Assembly: GCA_963742535.1 (NCBI GenBank)
Contig: CAVUMC010000002.1
Location: forward strand, 620,001-684,000
Direction of reading: 5' to 3'
Length of the DNA stretch: 64,000 nt
From: VRUE01 sp963742535
GTDB taxonomy: Bacteria > Actinomycetota > Thermoleophilia > Solirubrobacterales > 70-9
The notes below the pieces were generated by a model. That model was not told where the DNA came from, ran no database searches, and saw only the letters and a list, made by a program, of their open reading frames with translations. Each line of letters opens with the position of its first letter. Positions within the stretch are counted from its first letter, which is position 1. This document shows positions 16,961 to 26,120 of this stretch, piece after piece. Made by a program: the position numbers and the translations under genes.

Positions 16961-18385
16961 CTAGGCGGCCGCAGCCGCCTCCTTGTCAGCAGTGACCTGG
17001 TCGATGCCGCCCTTCATGTAGAAGGCGCCCTCGGAGAGGTCGTCGTGCTCACCATCGAGGATCTCGCGGAAGCCGCGCACCGTCTCGCCCACCGGCACGT
17101 ACTCGCCGGAGCGGCCGGTGAACTGCTCGGCGACGAAGAACGGCTGCGAGAGGAAGCGCTCGATCTTGCGCGCGCGGGTGACCGTTTGCCTGTCCTCGTC
17201 GGAGAGCTCGTCGATGCCGAGGATGGCGATGATGTCCTGCAGCTCCTTGTAGCGCTGCAGCACCTCCTGCACCTCGGTCGCCGTGCGGTAGTGCTCGTCG
17301 CCGACCACGTCGGGCTTGAGGATCGTCGAGGTCGAGTCAAGCGGGTCGACAGCCGGGTAGATCCCCTTCTCCGAGATCGAGCGCGAGAGCGTCGTCGTCG
17401 CGTTGAGGTGGGCGAACACCGAAGCCGGCGCCGGGTCGGTGAGGTCATCGGCGGGAACGTAGATCGCCTGCACCGAGGTCACCGAGCCGCGCGCGGTCGA
17501 GGTGATCCGCTCCTGCAGTTCGCCCATCTCGGTCTCCAGCGTCGGCTGGTAACCGACGGCGGAGGGCATGCGCCCGAGCAGGGCCGAGACCTCGGAGCCC
17601 GCCTGGACGAAGCGGAAGATGTTGTCGACGAAGAGCAGCACGTCCTGGCCGCCCTTCTCGCGGAAGTATTCGGCCATCGTCAGGCCGGAGAGAGCGACGC
17701 GCAGGCGGGCTCCGGGGGGCTCGTTCATCTGGCCGAAGACCAGCATCGTCTTGTCGATGACGCCGGATTCCTTCATCTCGAGCCAGAGGTCGTTGCCCTC
17801 GCGTGAGCGCTCGCCAACCCCGCAGAAAGCCGAGAGGCCTTCGTGCTCTTCGCCGATCGAGCGGATCAGCTCCTGGATCAGAACGGTCTTGCCGACGCCG
17901 GCACCACCGAAGAGCCCGACCTTGCCGCCCTTGGCGTAAGGAGCGAGCAGGTCGATGACCTTGATCCCGGTCTCGAGAATCTCCTGTGTCGGAGCCAGTT
18001 CTGAGGCTTCCGGGGCAGGACGGTGGATCGGCCAACGTTCCTCGGCCTGAACCGGCTCGCCGAGGTCGATTGGCTCGCCGAGCAGGTTAAAGATGCGGCC
18101 CAGGGTCGCGTCGCCGACCGGAACCGAGATCGGCGCGCCGGTGTCGAACACCTTGTCGCCGCGCTTGAGGCCGTCGGTGGCGTCCATGGCGACGGTGCGC
18201 ACGCGGTCGTCGCCGAGGTGCTGCTGCACCTCGCAGACCAGTTCACTGGATTCGCCATCGTCGCCGGCCATCTCGATCTTCACGGCCGAGTAGATCTCCG
18301 GCAGCTTGTCCGGGAAGACGGCGTCGACGACGACGCCCGTCACCTGCTCGACGCGCCCTACGTTGGTTCCGTTGTTCTCAGCCAT
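16961..18385 (-). CDS. atpD: F1 ATP synthase beta subunit
   Basis: The 474-residue catalytic subunit. P-loop GGAGVGKT, the catalytic Glu in GERSREGNDL, the DELSDEDR-type C-terminal DELSEED equivalent and the nucleotide-binding FVDNIFRFVQAGSEVSALLGR segment are all present. The length is normal. It is separated by 28 bases from atpG. Confidence 0.98.
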   Translation of the reverse strand: MAENNGTNVGRVEQVTGVVVDAVFPDKLPEIYSAVKIEMAGDDGESSELVCEVQQHLGDDRVRTVAMDATDGLKRGDKVFDTGAPISVPVGDATLGRIFNLLGEPIDLGEPVQAEERWPIHRPAPEASELAPTQEILETGIKVIDLLAPYAKGGKVGLFGGAGVGKTVLIQELIRSIGEEHEGLSAFCGVGERSREGNDLWLEMKESGVIDKTMLVFGQMNEPPGARLRVALSGLTMAEYFREKGGQDVLLFVDNIFRFVQAGSEVSALLGRMPSAVGYQPTLETEMGELQERITSTARGSVTSVQAIYVPADDLTDPAPASVFAHLNATTTLSRSISEKGIYPAVDPLDSTSTILKPDVVGDEHYRTATEVQEVLQRYKELQDIIAILGIDELSDEDRQTVTRARKIERFLSQPFFVAEQFTGRSGEYVPVGETVRGFREILDGEHDDLSEGAFYMKGGIDQVTADKEAAAAA

Positions 18386-18413
18386 GGTTCCTTTGTTCTC
18401 GTTTCTCAGCTTG

Positions 18414-19334
18414 TTATCCGAGCGCCTCGGCGCCGGCGACGACCTCGAGGATCTCCTGCGTGATCTCGGCCTGCCTGACCCGGTTCATCTCCAGGGTCAG
18501 GGCACCCATCATGTCTTCGGCGTTCTCCGCCGCACTGCGCATTGCGGTCATCCGCGCCCCCAGCTCGGAGGCGGCGGACTCGAGCAGCGCTCGGTACACA
18601 GAAATGTTCACGTACTCGGGAATCAGCTGGCCGAGCAGCTCCTCGGCCTCGGGCTCGTACTCCCAGATCGAAGCGCTGTGCGCCTTCTCGATCTCGGTTT
18701 CCTCGCTCTCCGATTCCTCCTCGTCGACGCCCTCGCCGATCACGTCGGCCTGCTGAAGCGGCAGCAGCGTCTGTCGCCAGACGTGCTGGGTCAGCGGCGA
18801 GACGTAGCGGTTGTAGACCAGCTCAACCCGATCGAGCTCCTCATCGACGTAACGCGCGGTCAGCTCCTCGCCGATCTCGCGGGCGTTGGCAAATCCGGGC
18901 CGGTCGGTGAAGCCCACGTATGAAGTGCGCGGGTCCTCTTTGCGGAAGGTCAGGGCCGAGACGCCCTTGCGGCCGACAGCGGAGAAAGCGGCCTCCTTGC
19001 CTTCGCCCCGCAGCTCGTCGCGCAGGTGCAGGCCGTCGCGAATGATGTTCGAGTTGAAGGCGCCAGCGAGGCCGCGGTCGCCGGTGATCAGGACGATCCC
19101 GACGCGCTTCTCGTTCTCGCGTTCTTCCAGCACCGGCACGCGCGGCACGCCGCCCGCCTGCTCGGCGGCACGGCGGGTGAGCTTGCGCATCGACTGCGCG
19201 TAGGGGCGCAGCTGCTCGATCCGCTGCTCGGCGCGGCGCAGCCGCGCCGCCGCGACCATCTCCATCGCTCGCGTGATCTTGTTGATGTTCTTGATCGACG
19301 CGATGCGATTCTTGACGTCCTTCTGAGTTGCCAT
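18414..19334 (-). CDS. atpG: F1 ATP synthase gamma subunit
   Basis: A 306-residue rotary shaft subunit. The N-terminal helix VKNRIASIKNINKITRAMEMVAA and the C-terminal helix (MRSAAENAEDMMGALTLEMN, RQAEITQEILEVVAGAEAL) form the coiled coil, with the Rossmann-like middle domain between (VGIVLITGDRGLAGAFN). An acidic insert at about residues 210-230 (DEEESESEETE) is longer than usual, as in other actinobacterial gamma subunits. Confidence 0.97.
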   Translation of the reverse strand: MATQKDVKNRIASIKNINKITRAMEMVAAARLRRAEQRIEQLRPYAQSMRKLTRRAAEQAGGVPRVPVLEERENEKRVGIVLITGDRGLAGAFNSNIIRDGLHLRDELRGEGKEAAFSAVGRKGVSALTFRKEDPRTSYVGFTDRPGFANAREIGEELTARYVDEELDRVELVYNRYVSPLTQHVWRQTLLPLQQADVIGEGVDEEESESEETEIEKAHSASIWEYEPEAEELLGQLIPEYVNISVYRALLESAASELGARMTAMRSAAENAEDMMGALTLEMNRVRQAEITQEILEVVAGAEALG

Positions 19335-19358
19335 GAGCGGTACCGGTGCCGGGAGGGG

Positions 19359-21002
19359 CTAGGCCGGGGTGGCCTCCTTCTCGGCATCCTCGGACTCGGC
19401 TTCCTCGGTGCGGGAGGGCTTTGAGCGCTCCTCCGCGGACTTGACCCGGTCCGACTCGCCGGCCTCCAGCGGGTCGCCGTGCTCGTCGAAGTCAGGGCCA
19501 AAGTCGTCGACGAAGTCGGCGATCGCCTTGCCCAGCTCCTCCTCGTCGGCTTCCTCGAGCTTGCCGGTGTCGGCGATCCGCTTCAGCAGGTCGGCCTTCT
19601 CGGAATGGAGGCGGATCTTCAGGTCGCCCAGGAACTCGCCGACGCGCTCGGTGGCGATCCGGTCGAGGTAACCGCCGGTGCCGGAGTAAATCGCGGCGAC
19701 CTGGTCGGCGACGCCGAGCGGCTCGCGCTCTTTCTGCTTGAGCAGCTCGACCAGTCGTTCGCCGCGGTTCAGCGTCTTCTGCGTCTCCGGATCGAGCTCC
19801 GAGCCGAACTGGGCGAAGGCCTCGAGATCGCGGTACTGGGAGAGGTCGAGGCGCAGCTTGCCGGCGACCTTCTTCATCGCCTTCGTCTGCGCGTTTCCAC
19901 CCACCCGCGAGACCGAGATACCGACGTTGATCGCCGGGCGCACGCCGGAGTAGAAAAGGTCGGACTCGAGGAAGATCTGACCGTCGGTGATCGAGATCAC
20001 GTTGGTCGGGATGTAGGCGGAGACGTCGGAGGCCTGGGTCTCGATGATCGGCAGCGCCGTCAGCGAGCCACCGCCGAGGTCGTCGTTGAGCTTGACCGCC
20101 CGCTCCAAGAGGCGCGAGTGCAGGTAGAAGACGTCACCAGGGTAAGCCTCGCGACCCGGCGGGCGCCGCAGCAGCAGCGACATCTGGCGGTAGGCATAGG
20201 CGTGCTTGGTCAGGTCGTCGTAGACGCAGAGGGCGGCCTTGCCGTTGTAGAGGAAGTGCTCGCCCATCGCGCAACCCGCGTAGGGAGCGATGAACTTGAT
20301 CGGCGCGGCCTCGTCAGCGGGAGCGGCGACGATGATCGTGTTCTCCATCGCGCCGTTCTCCTCCAGCACCTGCTTGAGCTGGACGACGGTGGACATCTTC
20401 TGCCCGATCGCGACGTAGATGCAGACCATGTCCTTGTCGCGGTTGTTGATGATCGTGTCGATCGCGATCGCCGTCTTGCCGGTCTGGCGATCGCCGATGA
20501 TCAGCTCTCGCTGGCCACGGCCGATCGGGATCATCCCGTCGATCGACATCAGGCCGGTCTGCACCGGTTCGGTCACCGGCTGGCGCTGGACCACGCCGGG
20601 GGCCTTGAACTCGGCCGGGCGGGTCTGCGTCGTGTTGACGTCGCCCTTGTCGTCGAGCGGGCGGCCGAGCGGGTCAACCATGCGGCCGAGCAGCTCGTCG
20701 CCAACCGGAATCCGCAGCAGGTGGCCAGTGCGCTTGACCGTGTCGCCCTCGACGACTTTGTCCCACTCGCCGAAGAGCACGGCACCGACGTTGTCCGCCT
20801 CGAGGTTGAGGGCGAGGCCGGTGACGCCGTGCGGCAGCTCCAGCATCTCCAGCGCCATGCAGTTGTCGAGGCCGTGGATACGGGCGATTCCGTCGGCGAC
20901 CGAGAGCACGGTGCCGACCTCGGCCAAATCAGCCGACTCGGCGTCCAGTCCCTCGATCCTCTCGCGAAGAATCGATGCAATCTCGTCTGGCTTGATCTCC
21001 AC
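19359..21002 (-). CDS. atpA: F1 ATP synthase alpha subunit
   Basis: A 547-residue non-catalytic nucleotide-binding subunit. P-loop GDRQTGKTAIAIDT, the SRVGGNAQ arginine finger region (VSRVGGNAQTKAMKKVAG) and the N-terminal beta-barrel are clear. A C-terminal tail of about 40 charged residues (ESDRVKSAEERSKPSRTEE) extends beyond the usual end, a feature also known from some actinobacterial alpha subunits. It starts 15 bases after atpH. Confidence 0.98.
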   Translation of the reverse strand: MEIKPDEIASILRERIEGLDAESADLAEVGTVLSVADGIARIHGLDNCMALEMLELPHGVTGLALNLEADNVGAVLFGEWDKVVEGDTVKRTGHLLRIPVGDELLGRMVDPLGRPLDDKGDVNTTQTRPAEFKAPGVVQRQPVTEPVQTGLMSIDGMIPIGRGQRELIIGDRQTGKTAIAIDTIINNRDKDMVCIYVAIGQKMSTVVQLKQVLEENGAMENTIIVAAPADEAAPIKFIAPYAGCAMGEHFLYNGKAALCVYDDLTKHAYAYRQMSLLLRRPPGREAYPGDVFYLHSRLLERAVKLNDDLGGGSLTALPIIETQASDVSAYIPTNVISITDGQIFLESDLFYSGVRPAINVGISVSRVGGNAQTKAMKKVAGKLRLDLSQYRDLEAFAQFGSELDPETQKTLNRGERLVELLKQKEREPLGVADQVAAIYSGTGGYLDRIATERVGEFLGDLKIRLHSEKADLLKRIADTGKLEEADEEELGKAIADFVDDFGPDFDEHGDPLEAGESDRVKSAEERSKPSRTEEAESEDAEKEATPA

Positions 21003-21017
21003 TGCGGTTCTGCCTCC

Positions 21018-21551
21018 TTACGCCGCCTGGGCGACGCTCTTTCGAAGTTTCTCCAAACGACTGCGGATGCTCGCGTCGAGGACCTTGTTGCCGACCTGCA
21101 AGACGATGCCACCGAGGATCTCGCCGTCGACGCGACTGGCCAGCTCCACCTTCTGGCCGGTCTGGCGCTCGATCTCCTCACCAACCTTCTCTACCACCGC
21201 CGGAGCCAGCTCAACCGCACTGGTCACGGTCACCTCTATGCGCCTGTTCTCCTGCTTCCAGAGCTCGTCGAAATCGCGGCGGATACGGAACAGCTCGGTC
21301 ATCCGCTGCTTCTCGACCAGCAGCTCGAGGAAGTTGATCAGCTCGGTGTCGGCGCCACTCACCGCGCGCTTCAGCCCCGCCACCTTCTCCGCCGAGGAGA
21401 AATAGGGACTGAAGAGAAAGACCTGCAGCTCGCGGTTGCTATCGACGGCGTCGGTGAACTGGCCCAGCTCGTCGCGAACCGCGTCGAGCTTGCCCTTGTC
21501 CTTGGCGACGTCGAAGAGCGCCTCGGCGTATACGCGAGCTGCCTCGGCCAT
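21018..21551 (-). CDS. atpH: F1 ATP synthase delta subunit
   Basis: A 177-residue peripheral-stalk subunit (OSCP family). The helical N-terminal domain (ARVYAEALFDVAKDKGKLDAV) and the C-terminal signature with VTVTSAVELAPAVVEKV and VDGEILGGIVLQVGNKVLDASIRSRLEKLR are typical. Unlike mycobacteria, it is not fused with subunit b. The start overlaps the atpF stop by one base (TGATG). Confidence 0.96.
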   Translation of the reverse strand: MAEAARVYAEALFDVAKDKGKLDAVRDELGQFTDAVDSNRELQVFLFSPYFSSAEKVAGLKRAVSGADTELINFLELLVEKQRMTELFRIRRDFDELWKQENRRIEVTVTSAVELAPAVVEKVGEEIERQTGQKVELASRVDGEILGGIVLQVGNKVLDASIRSRLEKLRKSVAQAA

Positions 21552-22138
21552 CAGTTGTTGCTTCCCTCCGCTCCGGAAAGTGAGGTGAAGTCGACTTCGC
21601 TCAGCGCCTCCTCGACCAGGCGACGCTGGTCGTCCTCGTTGAGTGACTTGCGGGTGACCTTCTCGGTCGCCAGCACGGTGAGGTCAGCGACCTCCTTGCG
21701 GATTTGGTCGAGCGAGCGACGCGTCTCCGCCTCGATATCCCGCTTGGCGGCGTCGACCAGCTCGTCGCGCTTCTCCTTGCCGGCCGTGGTCGCCTCTGAT
21801 TCGGCGGTCTCTGCCGCCTTACGAGCACGGGCCATGATGTCGTCGGCCTGCTCGCGAGCCTCGGCGAGACGGCTGCGGTACTCCTCGAGCAGCTCGTCGG
21901 ACTCCTTGCGCTGCCGTTCGGCCGCCTCGATCGACTCGGATATGACTTTGGCCCGCTTGTCGAGCGCCTCCTGGATCTTCGGGAAGGCGAACTTGCTCAG
22001 CACCCACATCGTGAAGAGGAAGAGGACCAGCGTCCAGATCATCAGGCCGAGGCCCGGCGAGACCAGGAAGCTGCCGCCTTCTTCACTGTGCTCCGCGGCA
22101 AGCGGAACCAGCGCGGCTATTTGACCGATGAGCTCCAC
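21551..22138 (-). CDS. atpF: Fo ATP synthase subunit b
   Basis: A 195-residue peripheral stalk subunit. An N-terminal membrane segment (LGLMIWTLVLFLFTMWVL) leads into a long charged coiled coil rich in Ala, Glu, Arg and Lys (about residues 55-180). It lies 10 bases after atpE and overlaps atpH by one base. Confidence 0.95.
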   Translation of the reverse strand: MELIGQIAALVPLAAEHSEEGGSFLVSPGLGLMIWTLVLFLFTMWVLSKFAFPKIQEALDKRAKVISESIEAAERQRKESDELLEEYRSRLAEAREQADDIMARARKAAETAESEATTAGKEKRDELVDAAKRDIEAETRRSLDQIRKEVADLTVLATEKVTRKSLNEDDQRRLVEEALSEVDFTSLSGAEGSNN

Positions 22139-22148
22139 GCGAATCGAC

Positions 22149-22415
22149 CTAGAGGAAGAAGGCGATCAGGCCGAAGATGAAGGTGTAGAAGGCCACGGCC
22201 TCGGTAAGCGCGAAGCCGAGCCAGCGGATGCTCTGCAGCTCGTCTTTCATCTCCGGCTGGCGGGCGACCGACTCGATCTCCTTGCCGAAGATGATGCCGA
22301 TGCCGATACCGGCGCCGATCGAACCGAGGCCGGCGCCGACGCCGAGGGCGATCGCCTTGCCGGCAGCTTCGATTCCTTCGTCAGAAATCGCGGCGGCAAC
22401 TGGGGACAGGTCCAT
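22149..22415 (-). CDS. atpE: Fo ATP synthase subunit c
   Basis: An 88-residue hairpin of two membrane helices that forms the rotor ring. The glycine-rich first helix (GVGAGLGSIGAGIGIGII), the polar loop ARQPE and the second helix with the proton-carrying Glu in LTEAVAFY are evident. The residue after the Glu is Ala, and no Na+-type ES/Q signature is seen, so protons are the expected ion. Confidence 0.97.
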   Translation of the reverse strand: MDLSPVAAAISDEGIEAAGKAIALGVGAGLGSIGAGIGIGIIFGKEIESVARQPEMKDELQSIRWLGFALTEAVAFYTFIFGLIAFFL

Positions 22416-22433
22416 TGAAGTAGCGCTCCTTTT

Positions 22434-23342
22434 CTAATGGCTGGCGGAGGTGGCTCCGCCGAGGTAGATAGCGGTGAGGGTCGAGAAGATAAAAGCCTGC
22501 AGGGTGGCGATAAGGCCCACCTCGAGGATGAAGAAGAAGAAGGCGAGCGGGAAGGTGAGGGCGCCGAGCGCGGCGATGCCGAGCAGCACGGCGAGCCCGC
22601 CGCCCATGAAGAGCAGCAGCAGGTGGCCGGCGAGGATGTTGGCGAAGAGTCGCACCGAGAGCGAGATCAGCCGGGCGAAGTGGGAGATCGCCTCGATCAC
22701 CCAAATGAAGCCCTTGGCGATCGGGTTCATGTCCTCGAGCCCGGGCGGCAGCCAGCTCGCGAAGTACTTGAAGAAGCCCTTGGCCCGGATCCCTTCGACG
22801 TGGTAGGAGATCCAGACGACGAGGGTCAGGACCAGCGGGATCGAGAGGTTGGCGGTGGCGGCGTAGATTGCGAAGGAGGGGATTTCAAGCCCGAAGACGT
22901 TGACCGCGTGCTCGGTATTGGTCGGCAACGGGATGAAGCCGATCATGTTCGAGAACCAGATCCAGAAGAAGAGGGCGGCGAGGAAGGGGAACCAGCGGAT
23001 CGCCGTCGCCGTGTCGAGGTTGCCGCCGGTGATGTTGTTCTTGGTCATGTCGTAGGCGACCTCGATCGCGGTCTGCACCTTGTTCGGTTTCTGCTGCATG
23101 CGGCGCGCGATCCAGACCATGACGCCGATCGTCAGGGCGCTGGCAAGGACGAGGTAGAGCACCGCCTTGTTGATGCTGAGGTCGATGCCGCCAAGGTGGA
23201 TCGAGATCCACGGTTCGAGCTTGAACTCGTTCTGCGGCTTGAACTCTTCGTTTTTGCCGCTGCTGGGGAAGATCAGCACCATCAGGATGGCGACCGCCAG
23301 CCAGACGCCGAGCCCAGTGAAAGCCTTGGCCTTGGTGCTCAT
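22434..23342 (-). CDS. atpB: Fo ATP synthase subunit a
   Basis: A 302-residue membrane subunit forming the proton half-channels, with five or six hydrophobic segments. The essential arginine is in ISLSVRLFANILAGHLLL (about residue 235). The frame overlaps the atpI-like gene by 4 bases (ATGA), and atpE follows 18 bases downstream. Confidence 0.97.
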   Translation of the reverse strand: MSTKAKAFTGLGVWLAVAILMVLIFPSSGKNEEFKPQNEFKLEPWISIHLGGIDLSINKAVLYLVLASALTIGVMVWIARRMQQKPNKVQTAIEVAYDMTKNNITGGNLDTATAIRWFPFLAALFFWIWFSNMIGFIPLPTNTEHAVNVFGLEIPSFAIYAATANLSIPLVLTLVVWISYHVEGIRAKGFFKYFASWLPPGLEDMNPIAKGFIWVIEAISHFARLISLSVRLFANILAGHLLLLFMGGGLAVLLGIAALGALTFPLAFFFFILEVGLIATLQAFIFSTLTAIYLGGATSASH

Positions 23343-23716
23343 GCCTTGCCGACCTCCGGCTCTTCGTGGAAGAGGTGGGAAATGCCCTGGGCAGCGATCG
23401 AGACCGTGAAGAGAACGGCGACGAGGATGGCCGAGGTGAGGCCGGCCTCGCGTTCGACAATCCCGGCGGCCAGGACCGCGGCGGCCATCAGGCCAACGCG
23501 ACCGAGGGTGGAGACGCCAACCGTCGCCATCGCCCGTTGGCGGTTGCCGGCGAGGAGTTCCCGGTTGGCGCGCCGCTCAGCAAGCATCTGGATGCCGCGC
23601 TGCACGAGCCAAACGCCCGCTCCAGCGGCGAATCCGAGCATGGGCAGGTCGCCGATGATGAAAACGGCGAGAGAAGCGGCGATGACCACAAGGTCGACGT
23701 ACTTGGGAGGAGACAT
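23339..23716 (-). CDS. AtpI-like membrane protein, first gene of the atp operon
   Basis: A 125-residue protein with about four hydrophobic segments (VDLVVIAASLAVFIIGDLPM, GVSTLGRVGLMAAAVLAAGI, LTSAILVAVLFTVSIAAQGI). Position immediately before atpB with an ATGA overlap matches atpI, which helps c-ring assembly or metal supply; sequence similarity to AtpI is low, as is usual. The gap above it (23717-23821) holds a TATAGT-like box but no promoter I can support strongly. Confidence 0.7.
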   Translation of the reverse strand: MSPPKYVDLVVIAASLAVFIIGDLPMLGFAAGAGVWLVQRGIQMLAERRANRELLAGNRQRAMATVGVSTLGRVGLMAAAVLAAGIVEREAGLTSAILVAVLFTVSIAAQGISHLFHEEPEVGKA

Positions 23717-23821
23717 AAAATGCGCCCGTCTTTTGGAGGGCGGGCGGACTCGCGACTATATCCGAAAGGGCCGACGATCCGCTTTCTAGAGCCAGTTCGT
23801 GAGGCTTGTTACAACCTGTTA

Positions 23822-24955
23822 CTAAGTCTTTTGGCCCTCCGACCCGGTCTCCTCCAGCGTTATCGCTTCGATCTCGCCGGTTTCGGGATTGAGGTTGCCG
23901 CGGCGCAGCTTGAGGATCTCGAGGACGTAGACCAAGTAGACGCTGGTAGCAACGGCGAGCAGGCCGAAGGCGACCATCACCGCAGTCCAGAGCGCGTTGA
24001 AGTGCCCGTGGTTGTCGCTGTAAGGGACAAAGCGCAGGGCGAGAGCGAGGGCGGCGAGGGCCAGGGTCCAGCCGTAGAGATAGGCGAGCGTGCGCCGTTG
24101 CGAGAAGCCGATGTTGGCCATGCGATGGTGGAAGTGCCAGGTGTCTGCCTGGTAGATCGGCTGGCGGTACTTGAGCCGCTTGGCGACGACGAAACCGGTG
24201 TCGAGGATCGGCACGGCGAGCACGACGAGCGGGAAGACGAGAGCAACGACTGCGTTGGTCTTCAGCGCCCCCTGCACCGAGGCGACGGCGAGCAGGTAGC
24301 CGAGCAGGTTGGAGCCGGTATCCCCCATGAAGCTGGACGCGGGCGGGAAACCGTGGCGAAGGAACCCGAGCGCGCCGCCGGCGGTCAGGGCCGCCAGCAC
24401 CCCGGCAGCGTTGCGATCCAGCGAGAGCGCGATCACGGCGAGGGCGATTGCCGAAATGACACAGACCCCCGCCGCCAGCCCGTCGACGCCATCGATGAAG
24501 TTGATTACGTTGACCACGGCGACGATCCCGAGCACGGTCAGCGGATAGGCCAGCCAACCGAGCTCAAAGCCGCCGACAAAGGGCAGCGTGAGGTTCTCGA
24601 CGCGGACGCCGCCAGCCACCGGGATCAGAGCTGCTCCAATCTGGCCGAGCAGCTTCGGAAGCGCCGGTATTTCCCAGATGTCGTCAGCCACCCCGACCGC
24701 GGCGATCGCCGCGGCGCCAAGCAGGATCGCGTGGCTTTCGGAGTCGCCCGGCAGCCAGATCCAGCCAGCGACCTCGATCCCGGCGAAGATCGCCAGCCCG
24801 GAGAGTCGCGGCATCGGTTTGTCGTGCAGGCCACGCTCCTTGGGCACGTCGATCGCCCCCAGCCGATGCGCCAGCCGCTCGGCGTAGGGAACCAGCAGCC
24901 AGGCGATCGCGGCCGCTACTAGGAAGGCGAGGACAGCGTCAGTGGTCGTTGCCAT
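23822..24955 (-). CDS. Undecaprenyl-phosphate sugar-1-phosphate transferase (WecA/TagO/MraY superfamily)
   Basis: A 377-residue polytopic enzyme starting wall glycopolymer synthesis by moving a sugar-1-phosphate (usually GlcNAc) to undecaprenyl phosphate. Diagnostic motifs are VADDIWEIP, NVINFIDGVDGLAAG (catalytic Asp), SSFMGDTGSNLLGY and HFHHRM. About eleven membrane segments and a short charged tail are present. In mycobacteria the homologue (rfe/wecA) precedes atpI in the same way. The ATG at 24955 comes 3 bases after the 3' arm of a very long hairpin (24959-25069), and its ribosome binding region would be enclosed or flanked by it. Confidence 0.92.
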   Translation of the reverse strand: MATTTDAVLAFLVAAAIAWLLVPYAERLAHRLGAIDVPKERGLHDKPMPRLSGLAIFAGIEVAGWIWLPGDSESHAILLGAAAIAAVGVADDIWEIPALPKLLGQIGAALIPVAGGVRVENLTLPFVGGFELGWLAYPLTVLGIVAVVNVINFIDGVDGLAAGVCVISAIALAVIALSLDRNAAGVLAALTAGGALGFLRHGFPPASSFMGDTGSNLLGYLLAVASVQGALKTNAVVALVFPLVVLAVPILDTGFVVAKRLKYRQPIYQADTWHFHHRMANIGFSQRRTLAYLYGWTLALAALALALRFVPYSDNHGHFNALWTAVMVAFGLLAVATSVYLVYVLEILKLRRGNLNPETGEIEAITLEETGSEGQKT

Positions 24956-24958
24956 TCA

Positions 24959-25069
24959 GGGCCATCCCGGTAGGGGTTCCACTTAACTTTTTCCGAAGAT
25001 CCATTGCGGCTATCCGCAAACCTCTCCGCGGAAAAAGTACAAGACGTTCCACCCCTACCGGGATGGCCC
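24959..25069 (-). promoter_or_regulatory. Three-tier intercistronic hairpin between DUF354 gene and wecA-like gene
   Basis: GGGCCATCCCGGTAGGGG (24959-24976) is a perfect 18-bp complement of 25052-25069. ACTTTTTCCG (24986-24995) pairs with CGGAAAAAGT (25029-25038), and the tip is TTGCGG-CTAT-CCGCAA (25004-25019). Read on the minus strand, the 5' arm contains the last codons and TAG stop (25057-25055) of the upstream gene, and the 3' arm ends 3 bases before the next ATG. A ribosome finishing the upstream gene would open the outer stem, so it looks like a coupling or attenuation device. Structure is seen; function is inferred. Confidence 0.8.
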
Positions 25070-26071
25070 GCGAGCGGCGAGCACTGCCTCGACCAGAAGC
25101 TCCGGGTCTCGCGGGTTGAGCACCCCGATCGAGGTCGCGCGCTTGTGCAGGGGCAGCTCCGCTGGGTTGGTGAGCACCTGCAAGCGTCCCTCGGCAATCA
25201 GGGCCTCGTCGACGCCGCCCATCTTGCCGGCGAAGGTGGTGAAGACCGGGGTGCCCAGAGCCACCGCCTCGCGGTTCATCGTCCCCCCCGCGCTGACGAC
25301 TAGGTCGGCGTAGGCGATCAAGCTCTGCGCGTCGATCGCCTGCGCGGGCACGATCAGGTTGGCGGCGCCCATCACCCGCACCTCCTCCCCCTGCCCCTCG
25401 GTGCGCGGGATCACCACGGCCTGCACGTCCTCCCGCGCGGCCAGGTGGCGAATCGCATCTCCGTAGACGTCGTTGCGCGCGTGGTACTCGGAGGTCTCCG
25501 GCGGTGGCCGCACCACCACCAGCACCTTCTCGCGGTCGAGGCCGAGCTCATCGAGCACGGCGCCATCGGGCTCAAAGTCAGCCAGGTAGTACTCCTCCTT
25601 CAGACCCGGATAACGAACCAGCTTGCTCTCCTTCGCTCCAATCTTGCGCAGGCGATCGAGCGGGATCGAGTCCGGCATAAGCACCCGACGGGCGACACGG
25701 AAAGCAATCTGGCGCTGCCAGCCGGCGAACTCGTAGTCCTGCATCTGGGCCGAGGGAATGCGGAAGGCGGTGCAGACCACGGGCAGGTCGACGGAGCCGT
25801 GGGCAATGGCCAGGTCCGGGCGCCGGCTCCAGACAATCCGCGCCAGCCGCGCCGAGCGACCGGCCAGCGCCCGTCCCTTGCCCAGCGTCGAGGCACCCCC
25901 GTGCGCACCAACGGTGCAGTATGCGATCCCCAGCCGATCGAGAATGCCGACGGTCTGGCCGTATTCGCGGGCGGTGACGAAGACCTCGTGGCCGCGTCCT
26001 TCCAGTCGCTCGATCAGCGGCCGCAAAACCAGCGGGTGTGCCGCTGCGGTGCAGTCGACCCAGATCAGCAT
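25055..26071 (-). CDS. DUF354 family glycosyltransferase-like protein
   Basis: A 338-residue GT-B-fold protein of the DUF354 family, related to lipid-A disaccharide synthase and UDP-GlcNAc 2-epimerase folds. It shows the N-terminal IWVDCTAAAHPLVLRPLIERL, a middle region with MQDYEFAG and LMPDSIP, and the C-terminal nucleotide-site pattern LIAYADLVVSAGGTMNREAVALGTP. The natural substrate of DUF354 proteins is not established. Its last codons form the 5' arm of the long hairpin leading to the wecA-like gene, suggesting they work in one glycan pathway. The start is a leaderless-type ATG, 6 nt after TAGGGT. Confidence 0.82.
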   Translation of the reverse strand: MLIWVDCTAAAHPLVLRPLIERLEGRGHEVFVTAREYGQTVGILDRLGIAYCTVGAHGGASTLGKGRALAGRSARLARIVWSRRPDLAIAHGSVDLPVVCTAFRIPSAQMQDYEFAGWQRQIAFRVARRVLMPDSIPLDRLRKIGAKESKLVRYPGLKEEYYLADFEPDGAVLDELGLDREKVLVVVRPPPETSEYHARNDVYGDAIRHLAAREDVQAVVIPRTEGQGEEVRVMGAANLIVPAQAIDAQSLIAYADLVVSAGGTMNREAVALGTPVFTTFAGKMGGVDEALIAEGRLQVLTNPAELPLHKRATSIGVLNPRDPELLVEAVLAARGPSR

Positions 26072-26077
26072 GGGCGG

Positions 26078-26083
26078 ACCCTA
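26078..26083 (-). promoter_or_regulatory. Putative -10 box for the DUF354 gene
   Basis: TAGGGT on the minus strand, followed by CCGCCC and the ATG at 26071, with no ribosome binding site. Same geometry as at the esterase gene (1382-1387). Confidence 0.4.
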
Positions 26084-26120
26084 GTCGTGGGATCGGCCCG
26101 AGCGGGTATAGATGTGCCGC

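Noticed and set aside
23717..23821. Promoter for the atp operon (TATAGT near 23757 on the minus strand)
   Set aside because: No -35 at a proper distance; the operon may equally be read from upstream genes.
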